Positions 17,459-33,700 of a stretch of 64,000 nt of DNA are shown here, one piece after another. Origin of the DNA: Gadus chalcogrammus (lineage: Eukaryota > Chordata > Actinopteri > Gadiformes > Gadidae). Made by a program: the position numbers and the translations under genes. A model generated the notes under the pieces. It saw nothing but the letters and a program-made list of their open reading frames with translations, was not told the DNA's origin and ran no database searches. The DNA is taken from assembly GCF_026213295.1 (NCBI RefSeq), contig NC_079421.1:22453171-22517170 (forward strand), written 5' to 3'. Position 1 is the stretch's first letter; every line of letters begins with the position of its first letter.

Positions 17459-17530
17459 GGTTTATATGTGAAGCACTTTGAGTCTGCCTTGCGTATGAAA
17501 AGTGCTATATAAATAAAGTTGCCTTGCCTT
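17459..17530 (+). mobile_element. retroelement 3' tail (fish LINE/SINE type)
   Basis: GTGAAGCACTTTGAGTCTGC followed by AAAAGTGCTATATAAATAAA and TTGCCTTGCCTTGCCTT repeats. This is the familiar 3' end of L2-like retroelements in fish. Only the tail is recognisable. Confidence 0.6.
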
Positions 17531-18323
17531 GCCTTAGCGTAGCTTTTATATAGGCTTATAATATATGAAAAATGTTTTTTAAATGTATACAGTTTCTGAC
17601 AAAGCATTCTTAATCATAGTTAGGGCTGCAAAACAACTTTATTTGACATGAATATCATTGGTACAGATATTGCATATAGAACTCATATCAACTTTATATT
17701 AACGCCAGTAAACACATGAAGCACAATTCAGCTCACATCAGGAATAAGGGATTTGGCATCAGTGCGATGTGATCAAAATCAAACAAAATAATGCAAAGAT
17801 AAATGAAAGTCAGACATCTTACTGTACCGTCTCACATCACAAAAAATGAATAATTGTGCGTCTTTGTTTAGAAAACAACAACAAAGATTTACATTAAATA
17901 GAGCGTAATCTTTGAGGCCATGCCTCATGAAAGATGCTGTTTTGTGTTAACTAGGCATCACATCGTCATCATGATCACATCAACATCCGAACACAAAGGG
18001 TAATTACACTTAGGCAATAGTCTTGGAATTAGATAATCTGCTTTAAATACATACTTCCTGACAAACCAGCAGGTGTTTTAAGTATTCATGTTTCACCGAC
18101 TTTTCTAGCAATAAAAACATGCACAGAGAGGGCAGAGTTAAGAAGATGGTAGTGTTTATAGCTGATGCGATATATTACGCTATTTTTTGTGATTATGGCA
18201 CACAATATGTCGGTCTTTAGGGTCATGAATAATCATCTCTCCGAACCTCTACATAGTACACCGTTGGCAGTCCTTATCTTAACCTCCACTGGCTGTGACA
18301 ACATACTTCAGGCGTCGTCCTCT
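17531..18323 (-). other. ppp2ca: ppp2ca 3' untranslated region
   Basis: AT-rich sequence after the stop codon of ppp2ca. Minus-strand AATAAA occurs at 17638-17643, giving a 3' UTR of about 0.68 kb. The boundary is inferred. Confidence 0.55.
17638..17643 (-). terminator. poly(A) signal, ppp2ca
   Basis: TTTATT on the plus strand reads AATAAA on the minus strand, about 680 bases beyond the stop codon. Confidence 0.5.
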
Positions 18324-20634
<2,311 letters not shown>

Positions 20635-20995
20635 GGCAGGATCTCTATCAGCCAGCAAGAAGGCTGGCTTTAATTCTAAAAGGAGAGCCCTGGGCTTACA
20701 ATATACGGATGGCTATATATAAACACATATATAAAAATATATATAAATGCACGATGCTTGGATCTGATCATCCGCTGCCACAGAATCTGCTCTCAAAAAC
20801 GAATGCGTCAACAGCAGCTGGACGGACCGCGTCCCTGACCGAGCATGGATCCCGATTTATATAACGTTGAACATTATTTTCTTCTTGATCAGTGTCAATC
20901 CGGTGGTTCACCGTGGTGAACTGATATCCAGTCAACAAAACAAAAAAAACTCAAATTCATCAACCTGTTCCTGCCGTTTCTCCCATGGTTTATAG

Positions 20996-21003
20996 TGACG
21001 TAA
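20996..21003 (+). promoter_or_regulatory. CRE-like site TGACGTAA
   Basis: One base from the palindromic CRE. It lies about 360 bases upstream of the ppp2ca start codon; a CRE is known in the mammalian PPP2CA promoter. Function here is inferred. Confidence 0.45.
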
Positions 21004-21252
21004 ACGCAGGGGCCTCTCCATCACCCTGCGATGCACCCGTCCGAATATTTCTATAATTAAATTAATTAAATACCTATAATATTCCTATTATAATAAAAGT
21101 TTCCCCATTAAAATAATAGGATTGACTTGCTAATTAGCTCTTATTTAATTAGCAATTAATGTACTCGCCAAAAGTCCTCTCCCGCACGGATGTACGTCAA
21201 GTTAAAAACGACATTACCCACAAACCCTGAACTGTCTGGGTAGTCATTAGTC

Positions 21253-21263
21253 GCACATGCGCA
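21253..21263 (+). promoter_or_regulatory. NRF1-like site in atp5po promoter
   Basis: GCACATGCGCA differs from the NRF1 consensus GCGCATGCGCA at one base. It sits 33 bases before the atp5po start codon. NRF1 control is common for nuclear genes of oxidative phosphorylation. Confidence 0.5.
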
Positions 21264-21295
21264 GAAAGATATACCCTCGACAGCTGTAGGAGAAA

Positions 21296-23395
21296 ATGGC
21301 TTCACTCATGTTAGGACAGCAGGTAAGATATTCAATGCTTTTTATGATTTAAAGATAACGAAAACTTCATTTTTACCATGTGAGCCCATGGGAACATTAC
21401 TAAGAGGTTCATCTGTGCAGGAAGGGGTCAAAGCACTCATGGGTTATCACAATGTTCACGAGACCTTGGGGTTGGATAGCATTGTTGCTAACCAGCAAGC
21501 TACCTCCAGAGCTCCTGATCTGTCACGTTCTGTTTCTTAATGACCCTTTAACCTCCTCAGGCGCGCCAGTTCAGCACGTCTGTCATCAGGCCCATCTCAA
21601 AACTGATGAAGGTGAGTTGATAACCTTAACAGGACCTTCGACGTATCAGATCGATTGATTTGCGACATACATCTGGGATCCACTGAAGTCAATCATGAAT
21701 AATAATGCATCCATCCTGCCCTCGTTTCTCCCCCCCCCCCGCCCTGAACCAAGGCTCCCATCGATGTGTATGGAGTCGAGGGTCGCTATGCCACCGCGCT
21801 GTTCTCAGCGGCCAGCAAGAAGAAACAGTTGGACCAGGTTGAGCAGGAATTGGGCAAAGTGTCGGTAAGTTGTGGGAGTGACACATCCTATAACACATCC
21901 TAACATGTTGCACCATTTGAAATAAACCAATACAACTGTTTTGTCTATACGGTTTTCTATACGTTGCCCTACATGGTTACAAGAACTTTGACCTTTTCTG
22001 TCCTCAGACCATGATCAAGGACCCCAAGGTCTCCGGCATTGTCATGAACCCTCACATCAAACGCGGCATAAAGATGCAGGTTGTCACTGACGTTCTGGTC
22101 AAGGCTAAGATGTCTCCTCTCACCATCAACCTCATCAGTGAGTGCATTAATGGCAGCTTAAGCTAAATGACTCCAATCTCCTCAAACCGGGTCACCAAAT
22201 CAACAAACGGACCACCTCAGATTTTATTCCAATCACTTTTACAGTATCGTTGCCTTACTACATTTTGGTACTTTTCAATCTGCCATTCTAGATGATCGGA
22301 TCCGATTTCCAAAAGGCTGTCATTTAGTGTTATTTTCTCCTCACCTATCGACCCGATGTAGCTTACCTCTCACCCACACTTTAAAAGGACACCTCCTTTT
22401 AAAGGTTTGGAAAATGAAAGACTCTCTCTCTCTCTGCCTTTACAATCGGACAATCTAGTTCTTCTTTACGTTCTGTGGTATTGGGCTCTGCTAGGTCGAT
22501 AAGCTTGGCACACAACCTCTAAAAACCTGCTAGTAATAAGTTTGTTTTCCATCTGGATTGTGGTTCACTGGTCATGCTTTACCAGTGGCGATACACCGGT
22601 GGCCATCCGCTCCGTTTAAACCCTTTCTCTCTCTGTTCTGCAGAGGTGTTGTCTGAGAACGGCCGCCTGCCCCTGACCGGGGATGTCATCAAGGCCTACA
22701 ATATGATGATGGGAGCCCACCGTGGAGAGGTCATCTGCTCTGTCACCACCGCCCAGGTAAGCCAGCGGGTCTCGGCTCGTTACACGGTATGGTACTGCGT
22801 TATCACACCGACCCGGACCATCTGGGACAGCAGAGACGTCTACATTTAAATATGATAAAATATAATTATATTCCTTGCTGTACTTCGTGCTTTCATCAAA
22901 TGTGCAATACCTAGTAGTGTTATAGTACAGCTAGGAATATAATTAATCTGTTATAGGTCATAGTCTAGATGTATATTCCTTTTATATAAATAGCATCTTA
23001 GTCAAGTAACTCTTTGATTTAAAAAAATATATATGATATTGTATTTATTGCGATGATTTAAGCTTTATACCTCATCACATTTAATAATTATTTCATATTT
23101 CAGGCGTTGGATGCCGCCAGTCTTGCTGAGCTGCAGGTCGCCCTCAAGGGATTCCTCCAGAAGGGTGAAACCATCAAGCTACAAACTAAGGTAGGGTTCA
23201 AACTTCAGACCCCAAACGGTGAACTGGTGGCGGCCTTGGAGATGTTCAGGGTTCCGTTTTCTCATTTTTCCTTCTCATCCGCAGACGGATTCCGCCATCT
23301 TGGGTGGCATGATCGTCAGCATCGGGGACAAGTACGTGGACATGTCCACCAAGACCAAAATTGCGAAGCTCACCAAGATCATCAGGGAGACTTAA
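21296..23395 (+). CDS. atp5po: ATP synthase peripheral stalk subunit OSCP (subunit O)
   Basis: Mitochondrial F1Fo ATP synthase subunit that ties the F1 head to the peripheral stalk. Seven coding exons: 21296-21322, 21561-21611, 21754-21864, 22008-22137, 22644-22756, 23104-23190 and 23285-23395, joining into 209 aa (human 213). The N-terminus [20 protein letters not shown] is a typical basic mitochondrial presequence. The OSCP core shows [37 protein letters not shown], the HRGEV motif and the C-terminal [20 protein letters not shown]. The first coding exon holds only nine codons. A poly(A) signal ATTAAA follows at 23516-23521. Unique introns show no repeats. Confidence 0.97.
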
Positions 23396-23515
23396 GTCCA
23401 GTTGGACGTTTAAACAGAAGAATGCAGCGAAGTTGCTTATAAATGTACATTGCTACTTGTCTGGTTACGGAGTTCATTTTAACACCAGTGTCTATTGTTG
23501 ATTTCACATTAATGT

Positions 23516-23521
23516 ATTAAA
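23516..23521 (+). terminator. poly(A) signal ATTAAA, atp5po
   Basis: Common variant hexamer 121 bases after the stop codon, followed by a TGTTGG/TTCTTT-rich stretch. Confidence 0.65.
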
Positions 23522-23773
23522 AAGCGTTGTGAAACGGCCCCTGTTGGTTCTTTATTTACAAGCTTTCCTCAAATTATATTTTGTTTGGGTGTAAATTTAA
23601 CTTCAATGCAACACTTTTTAAATCTATTCTGAAGCCAATTGGCTAAAACGGGAAATTTAGTTTCCCACACTCTGATCCCTATACTGAATACAGTTAATTT
23701 GACCCGGGTACACGTTTAGCCACAAAAAGGATCATTGTATCAAGTGAACTGTTACGTTTCAATGAGGTATTCG

Positions 23774-23783
23774 GCGCATGCGC
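23774..23783 (+). promoter_or_regulatory. NRF1 palindrome upstream of C5orf24 homologue
   Basis: Perfect GCGCATGCGC. An AAAATGGCTGCC (YY1-type) motif follows about 30 bases later. Together they mark a likely TATA-less promoter, with a candidate non-coding first exon ending at the donor AATGAG/GTACGA near 24024. Confidence 0.55.
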
Positions 23784-23784
23784 A

Positions 23785-24985
<1,201 letters not shown>

Positions 24986-25743
24986 CTCTGCAGATGTCTT
25001 GTTTCTGTTGTTCTTCAACTTGTTCACCGTTTTGTTTTTCTCTCAGTGTGTATGGAAGATGGAGAACATAACAATGTAAATTAGCTTAACTTTTCATTGT
25101 GCAGTCTTGACATTACTTTCCTCTCCTCCATAGAACTAAACGCACCCATCTAGAAAGTATGTTATCCTGTTTGACAGTGATGCATGCATAGGAATACAAT
25201 CAAATTAATGTAGGAATGAAAGTATCTATACATTGTAGTGTATGGTCCATGTTCAATGGACAGTGTTTTTTAAGCCTTTTTTAAAACAGACTTTTAATTG
25301 ATTCATGATTTGCTACTATGCTTCATATTGCTTTCCATTCCAAACATGTTCCTGATCTTATGTGGAAGTGTAGTTGTCCTTTTGTATTGTTCAGTGCAAT
25401 ATGTGATTCATTTTATATTATATATGAAAAAAGATAAACAGAAGGAAACGGAATGGGGACACAGCGATGTTTTTTATGATCTTGATTGAACAACCCAGCA
25501 CACGGTAAACTATTTTAAAAACCAAAATTGTTATTTCTATACTTTGTGAATATGTTTTGACTGGGTATTGTAATAGCCTACTTTGTTTCCTTGGATTCCT
25601 CAAACTATCAATTGATAAGCGAATATATATGTTGTTATGCAGTACATTAGCAAAAAAATATTCACTTAAACTTCATTTTAAGATTATTTCTTTGTGGAAA
25701 ATGTATTAAAAAGCTTCTGTGGTGTATGTGAAACCCAAATAAA
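24986..25743 (+). other. 3' UTR of C5orf24 homologue
   Basis: AT-rich non-coding sequence ending at AATAAA (25738-25743). Several shorter A/T runs could serve as earlier ends. Confidence 0.6.
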
Positions 25744-26950
25744 AGTGTCATTTCCGACAGTAAACATGCGTGCAATACCTACAGTGAACGCTAGAGGTCT
25801 TCCTGTGCCATCAGCGGGCCTATCCTTTATTTTCGGGTTATAACTTTCATTTAATAGTCTAATTGATCACCCAGCCGTACAGGCCCTCCCCGTACAGACT
25901 CTGAAACGCAAACGCATGTCATACATCCAAGTATTGACGTTGTGAAATGTGAAAGATAATCGATCCATTTCAACCACAGGAAAACCGACCCCACGGAAAA
26001 TCAAGTGACTTCACGTCTTTGTCTTTTTTTTTTTTTTTAAGGTTTACTATTTATACAACCACGTCTAACCAGTAGCCCTGTATTGAACGTCGGTTTATGA
26101 GCATAAACCCGTGAAGAGCAATGGTCTCTAAAGGTTTATATAAGGACTTGACGGGCTTTGTGTGACGCCGGGTAGAGGAGGACGAGGCCACTGCGGCACT
26201 ACAGCCACGTCTATTGTTCAGACGCGCACTGACGCCGGCCCGTCTCCCGGGGTTCCTAAGGTTTCCTATCCAAACTGCGGGGTAAACATTGGGAATACAT
26301 AAGAGTACAATCCAACGTCTACACACGTCGTTTTTTCGGAGCAGAAGTCGCTCCATGGCCCCACTGGCACCGACATGTTGAGTCTGCAGCGCCTAGCGGC
26401 CTGCCTGCTTCCTGAGCTCAGAGACTCAGAGGCAACATGGCGCACGGACTCTAACTACAGGGACTCTGCTCAATGTGCATTGCCTTTTCCATAGCGGCCT
26501 GGGATCCATAGAACAGGCACTTAGGCTACTTCCAGTGGCGTAAAACAAAAAAAACATCAACAGCAGCACCACATTTCTATTATTATAATCCACAATGCAG
26601 AATTTATTTTTGGTTATAAATAGATGCATTGGATAGAGAACATAAACGCATTGCACGGATATCCGACTCTGTGATTGCACCTGGGTGTGTGTCTGTGAGG
26701 GAGACGGTGAGGAGGGTGAGACAGGCCCCTTGCAGCGGGGGGTTGGGTGGCGGTGCCGATTGGTCGCTGTGCTCACCAACATAGGCAGTCTGGGCTTGTT
26801 TTATCATTACCGGGGGGGCACTCCGACAGCAGGCTCAAATCATGGTGTTAAAATAATATAAATAGATGATTGAAGATTGATAGTGACACGCCGGTTTTCC
26901 TCGCACTTGATGTGCTCGCAAATATAAATGTTCTAGTGCTTATTTTTTGC
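25744..26950. other. intergenic region upstream of nsd1
   Basis: No exon is supported on either strand. A poly-T tract lies at about 26025-26038. GC content rises towards the nsd1 first exon. Confidence 0.5.
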
Positions 26951-26959
26951 ATTTAAAGT

Positions 26960-27147
26960 GACAGTTTTCATCAGGGCCGCCGCTGATGAGGCTGTGATGA
27001 AGGGGAGAGAATGAGAGCTGCGCTCTGGCCTAGCGCTGCTGCAGCTGGGAGTGTGCAGATCTGCCTCCACAAACCGAGGAAAATAGCCGCTTTAAGCGCA
27101 ACAACGACAGATTCGCTGTCGGTTTCACGGTGACCGACGTCCAAATG
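26960..27147 (+). other. nsd1: candidate non-coding first exon of nsd1
   Basis: GC-rich sequence ending at GTCCAAATG/GTGAGT, a strong donor. The next acceptor is TTTTTTGTCAG at 27725. The 5' boundary is not known. Confidence 0.45.
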
Positions 27148-27734
27148 GTGAGTTTTCGTGATCTTTCCCCACGTCGACGCGTTTTTAACTTGTTTCGATG
27201 AGTTCTTGTCCCAAGTTACCAGTAGCTATGTGGCTGTAGCCTGTTTGTGTAGTAGGTCTGTGGGAGACCCTTTCTCTGATGGCACAGTGTCACCACCTTT
27301 GCCGTAGCGTGTGCGCTCCTACGAATATACGAATCGGCGATCGCTTGTTTCTTTGCTTTATTATGATCGGTGAATGCTACCCGGACTGGTTTGGTTTAAT
27401 AGTCATTGTCTGAAAGCAGCATGTCAGGAGTACTATCCTCTGTTTTGGCGACCGACGGCCTTTTGGAATGGAGGCCAGCCATGTCGGGTTATCGGTGAGC
27501 ATGCAGCCCTACATGCCACCTATTCTTCTTGGAAGGCGTTCGTCGCTTTTATTGGGATTGTCGAAGTATTTTGTCTAAAAGGTAAAGGTCTTCACGGGTC
27601 GGTGATTCCCTTTCAATACCGGTCAGTGCGTGAAGCCATAATAAGAACTTGGAGGTTGCGTCTTGTTGTCCTGCTTTGAGTGTAAATATTGGTTCACCTG
27701 ACACGAACCCTTTGTTTTTTGTCAGGAAAGAGCC

Positions 27735-27746
27735 ATGACAACATGA
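27735..27746 (+). promoter_or_regulatory. minimal upstream ORF overlapping nsd1 start
   Basis: ATG-ACA-ACA-TGA starts ten bases after the acceptor at 27725. Its stop codon overlaps the main ATG (27743-27745) as ATGA. Ribosomes starting at the first ATG would terminate exactly on the nsd1 start. Confidence 0.5.
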
Positions 27747-30700
27747 ATCAGTCTTACAGACGGGCTGTTAGGGGAGGCTCCGTGTTCGGCTCGGGTCAGC
27801 CAGAGCTACGGCCCCCCAATGGCCTCACCACTACTTCCTATGGAAACCAATGTGGCAGTCGAAGGCGCAGGTCGGGCCAACCGCCAGCCATGCAACTGCC
27901 ATCCTCCAGCATCAAAGCAGCACCTGTCCCGGGCTACAGCCCCCCCGACCGGCCCCATTGTTTCAGCAGCCCGCTGCGGAGCCTTCAGGACCTCAACAGT
28001 CTGGTGAGCAGGGGGTCCGACCTGGGCGGGCCCCCCATGGACGTCCGCGCCAGGACTCACCGGCACTCACCGAGCCCCATCAGCAACGAGGAAGACGAGG
28101 AGGAGGAGGAGGAGGACGACGATGACGATGAGTTTGAGGCGCCGTCCGTCCATCTTCCGCCGTCGCCAGGCGCCGTCCAGACGGACGCCTTCGAGTCGAT
28201 CCCGGAGCTGGACAAAAACGGGTTCCCTCCCCACAGCCCCGACAGCATGGACCGCTGCTCCCCGCTGCCGAACGGCTACCTCCACTTTGAGTCCACGCTG
28301 TTCGACGGCGGAGACCTCAAGGTGGAGGAGCGGGGGGGCGGCGGTAAAAAGGAGGACCTCTCCTCCTTCCACTCCTTTTCCCCCAGACCGGGTCTCCACC
28401 GCGGCCCGTCGGACCGTAAGACGGCCCCGGCCAGCTCCGGGCCGGACAAACAGAGCGTGTACAAACCGGGCGTCCTCAACCTCATGGCCCAGACCATTTC
28501 TGAACTCAACCCTACACTAAGCCCCAGCGCGCTGCCCGAGATCAGTATGGGAGAGGACTCGAGCGCGGGGGAGAACTCTGACAGCGACGCGGAGCTGTCC
28601 TTCAGCCCCGACCACGGGCTGGTCTCGCCGTCCGGCACCAACTCCAACGTGAGTGGCAGGCTCCCCGGTTACCCGCTCTTTAGCCTTCATCAAAAGCTTT
28701 CTTTTTCCTTTCTCTCATTGCTTTGGTTTTGTTACTGAACTGCTGGCGTCAGAATAGGAGGTTGCTCTTAATGTGTCTGGATCCCACCGGGTTCTTAACC
28801 TCGGAAGGCAGAGCAATGCACAGCTTGGATCAATTAATTGCAACTGTTTGGGAAGAAGTAAACACAGGCAGTAAAATGGTTTTTGTTTTGTTTACAATGC
28901 AACGCAATAATGAGTACAAGTCCATATCCAAAACATAATTCTATTATGTTGTTATCTTATTTAATTATTATTCTCCGCAGTCAAACAGCCCCAAGAAGAA
29001 GCTTCTGTCGGCGGTGAAGTATCTGAACGGAGACCTGGTCTGGGCTAAGTTCAACCGCCGTCCCTGGTGGCCCTGCCAGATCGCATCCGACACGCCGCAG
29101 GGGGTTCATACTAAAATGAAAGGTGAGGCGGAGATTCAACGGCTCCGGCTGGTTTGTTGTCTGGGCATCCTCAAACTGTATCCACCATTTGTACACCTTC
29201 GAGTCCCATGTCCAGCCTTATGTTTGTCTTAACGTTTTCCTTTCGTCTCTGTGTTAAGTTGCATGTTATCGACCGCGCATGCGCAGGAAGTGTGGTGGCG
29301 GTGCTCTGGGTGAACAATGGCGGCGGCCATGGTTGTGCGTGTAATATGCTAACGTTCAGTAAGAGCTTCAACTCGATCAACTGTTGTTGTGGTCATTGAT
29401 TAATATCTGTTCCAGCACCGAGCCATCGCCCGTGCCGCTTGTATTTCCTGGAGACGATCGGTGAGGTAGCGGAGCGGGCCTGGGTCCCAGGGAAGGCCAT
29501 TCTTCCTTTCCAGGGAGGTCACCAGTTCAACGAGCTCCCAGTGCTCCGACGGAGAGGGAAGCAGAAGGAGAAAGACTACAAGTATACGGTAAATAAATAC
29601 CTGTTGGGATGCCCTGCAAACTTGTGATACTGCATACTGTAACGACAGCGATATAGTGTTGTTTATCTTCATTCTGACAAATGTACTTATTATAAGATGC
29701 TTTGGATAAAAGCATCTGCTAAATGCCCCAAGTGCAATTGTTATACCATGTTGGAGAATAGTTTTGACACAGAAATTTGACACATATTTTTGGACACATC
29801 ATGGTAAATGGTATCAATTTTTATATTTTGAAGAAATGCGTACAAATTGCGTCCCCTCTGTAAAATTAAAGTTATAGATCAGATCAGTGGTTAACTGGGC
29901 TGTATTGGTTGATACTTAATCATGTGAAGAGTGAAGGATTGGAAGTGGTAGCATCACTGCAGCATCCCTCTGAAGCGTTTGTCATCCTCACACCAGATTC
30001 CCAAGAGTTTACTGACGGCCTGGAAGGTCAGCGTGACCGAAGCGGAGCGCTTAGGTCCCGGTCTCCGAACGGGTGCGGACGACGTGCTGGACGTGCCCCT
30101 CAACGGGGAGGTCGGCGACCCCGACCCGCTCCAGGGTCCGGACCCGACCGAGAACCCCCCGACTGAGGCTCACCGGCCGCTGTCCCCGGGCCCCGTCGGG
30201 CCCGCGTCGCCCGCCGCGACCCCCAACCGCACGGTGCCCCCTCCCTCCACTGTGCACCCCCCTGTTAGCTCCACTGTAAACCCCACTGTACACCCCACTG
30301 TAAACTCTACCGCCAACCAAGGCTTCCAAAAGAAGGCCTGTCGGAAGAAGAAGAAATGCCTGTCGGACATATTCGGCCACATCGTGGGGGGGTTGAAGGA
30401 CTCCCCCACGATCCTGGACCTGGTCAGCCCGCTACCCAAAGCCCCGGACCCCGTCAGAGAGTCCCAGGACTCCCCCTACGCCGACCTGGACTCTATCCCC
30501 ATGCTGAGTCGTCCCAAACGGACAGAGGGGTTTCCCACGCCGGAGACCCAGAGCGGCTCCAAAGCGGTCAAAAAGGAACAGGGTTCAACGCCGGGGAAGG
30601 GCGTTGGTGTTGAGGACACGAGCTCGCCGCCCGAGACGGCCGTGAACTCTGCCAAGGCCGCCAGAACCTCCGCAAACAAATCGGTTTGCCATGAGAAACG

Positions 30701-33700
30701 GTTAAGTCATTTAAAGTCCAACGCGGATTTGGACGGCTGTAAAAACGTACAAGACGGTTCTCTGGACCAGCACTCCCTGCACCTGCCCGCCAGCAGTCGG
30801 CTGATGACAACAGCGCTGAAGGCCGAGGAGGAGACGGGACTCAAGGACGCCCCGTCGACGGGCCACACCTCCACGAAGAGCCACAACAACGAGGGGGACG
30901 ACAAGAACGATGAAGACGACGGCGACGGCGTGCTCAGCGACGCCGAGGCGGGGGCAGACCAGGTCTCGTCCTCCACCGGCCACAGCTCCCCCAAACGCCG
31001 CGCAAGGAAGCCCGACAAGAAGCGTGTCTGCAACGGCTCGCTGCCCAAGTCCCCGTCCCGGGGGTCCCGAGCGCCCGCCCTCGTGCCCCCGGCCAAGATC
31101 AAGACGGAGAACGTGGCGTCTGACCTGTCGGCCGGCTCCTCCCCCCCCTCCTCGCTCTCCCCGTTGGACGCCTTCCAGGAGGGCAAGGAGCTGACCTTCA
31201 GGTCTCTGGTGAAGGAGGAGGAGGGGGGGGGCAGCGAGGACGGCGACCAGAGCGCCTTCCAGCCGGACGCCAACTACATGTTCAGCACCTTCCTCATGCG
31301 GCTGAAGGACCGGCACGACACCCGCGAGCTGGAGGGCAGGCCGCTGGTGGTGCCCCGGCCCCCCGTCCTCATCAAGGAGGAGCCCCTGGTCATCCCCACC
31401 TCCCCGGGGGGTCCGAACCCACTACTGAAGGGCTCCGGCGCCGGCCCCCACCCGGGGGGCCGTAGCTCAGGGATCAAGGTGGAGAACGGCTGGCCGGGGA
31501 AGCCCCCCCTACTGCAGAACGCCACGGCGGCCAAGCCCAAGAAGAAGACCAAGGCCATCATGAAAAACGACACCTACAAATGTGAAGCGCTGCCGCTCCT
31601 CTCGCCGGCCGCCGGCGCCGACCGGCAGCGCAGGAAGCAGCGGATCCCCGCCAAGCTGAAGGTCAGCATCCCGGGGCTGTCCCCGGACCTGGCGGACATG
31701 GCGTACGGCCGGGAGTTCGTCAGCGGGCACGCCGACCTGGCGGAGCCCGGGTCCCGGGCGTCCCCGCCGGCCGCCGCCGCCCCCCCCGCCGCCCCCGGCC
31801 ACCCCGGCATGAGCTGCGAATCCAAAGTGGCGCCCAAGAAGCGCTGGCAGCTGGCGGAGGGCCTGGCGGAGCGGGGCGGCGGGGGCGGGCCCGCGGGGGG
31901 CCGGCCGGGCGGCCAGGTCAACGGGGGGGCGTGCACGGACAGCGCCGGGTTCAGCCCGGGCTCCCCCCAGGTCACGCTGGGCGACGGAAACCTGTCGGAG
32001 GACTGCTCCAACGTCTCGGATTCCAGCGGTAAGGGCGGGAACGGCGCTGTGGACGATGAGCGCTGCTGCGGCTGCTCCTGTGGTTGTTGTGGTTGTTGTT
32101 GTGGTTGTGGTCGTTGTTCTGGTTGTTGTGGTGGTGGTGGTTGTGGTTGTGGTCGTTGTTCTGGTTGTTGTGGTTGTGGGTGTGGTTGTGGTTGTGGTTG
32201 TTGTGGTGGTTGTGGTGGTTGTGGTTGTGGTGGTCTGAGTGATAAACAGCTGACGGTGTGTTTACTTCCCCTCAGACAAGCGTCTGCGCAGACCCAGTAA
32301 GAGACTCCTGGAGGCCAGCGACGAGCGCGAACCAATAACGTCCCCAAAGAAGAAATCAAAGAGGAACGCTGAACCCTCCAGAATGGTAATATTAATAATT
32401 CATACATAAATATATTCGGCTCTTGCACAGAGCTCTGTGGAATAGAGCTCTCTTCTGTAATGAGTCTATAACCCAGGTCAAGTTTGTAGAAGTTATTCTG
32501 CGTTTCTTTTATGCGTATGTGTAGGTGCAACTTTACATACTGGCTTATAATATCAAACCATTTTTTTGTGTAAGCTTTACAAATGCAGGTATAGGTTATT
32601 ATAGAGACTGCTTTATACATTGAGGTTTCTGTGGTATCAATATAATGTATAGATTTACACATTAAGTATATGCTACACGTGAACCTCCTAAGATGGTGCA
32701 ATTTGATCCTCGGGATATTGCCCATTATCCCATGATTGAGAGCTCAAACTCGGGACATTGTTTTCGCTCGTGTAACGACTGTCATGCTAATAAAAAAAAT
32801 AAACTGCTAATAAAAAAAAAATAATCCCTGCAAAAAGTATTATCTTGTTTATATTTGGAGTGTTCACGTGTAGTGTATACTAAAACAATTCTTCACCTCC
32901 GGCTCAGTGAATAGGGGGGGCTACTCCCCACTATTCACCGAGCCCTCGGCGTATAATTGTTAAATAACTGGGGTTTCTGCGGTATCAATGTAATGTATCC
33001 ACATAACATAGTGTGTGTGTGTGTGTGTGTGTCTGTGTGTCTGTGTCTGTGTCTGTGTCTGTGTCCAGACCAGCGAAGCAGACAGCAGCCCGGAGACCCC
33101 CAGTCCGGCGGCAGACCCCCCCTGTCCCCGCACTCCGACCGTGACCTCATCCTCCAGCCTGGGCTCCGTCCCCCCCCACGCCAGGGGCCCCGGGGCCCGG
33201 GGCCGCCTGCAGGAGGACTGCGCCCCCCGGCCGCCCTCCCCCTGCGCCTCCTCCTCCTCCTCCCCCTCCTCCCCCGAGACGGGCGAGGGCCTCGATCTAC
33301 CTCCAGACCCCTGTGAGTGGCCCCCCCAGAAAGGACTCTCTTTCCCTCCGTTTTCCTTCGACGCGTTCCAGGACTATCTCCGTAAAGACGGACGCGTTGG
33401 GAGAACGCAGCGAGCTGTAGGAACGCTGTGGTTCATAATGAGGGCGCTGGCTCTCCACAAAAGAGAAGTGGAGTGCATCCAGCCTGCGCGCTGTAAACTA
33501 ACATTCATTCGAGATAGTAGTTGTTAACCCTTTTTAGATTGAGCAGAAATACTTTTTAATGTAGTTAGTAATTCAATTTGGACGGTCGGCCCCAACGCAC
33601 AAGACTTGCGCGTTTTCACCAAAGAATCGGTTCCGTGTGGACGGGGCCCGAGCCGCGCTAGAACCAGGGAGGGTGGGCTGAGGTGAGGGCCGATGCAGGA

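Larger units (their letters stand above)
20635..21295. promoter_or_regulatory. divergent promoter region between ppp2ca and atp5po
   Basis: The 661 bases between the two start codons must hold both 5' UTRs and both promoters unless the start sites lie in other exons. It contains a CRE-like TGACGTAA at 20996-21003 and an NRF1-like GCACATGCGCA at 21253-21263. An AT-rich segment lies between them. Confidence 0.65.

Noticed and set aside
31574..32725. Long minus-strand open frame of 383 codons rich in Pro and Gln
   Set aside because: It is the shadow of the nsd1 large exon and the GTT repeat; the plus frame matches NSD1 and is spliced in phase.
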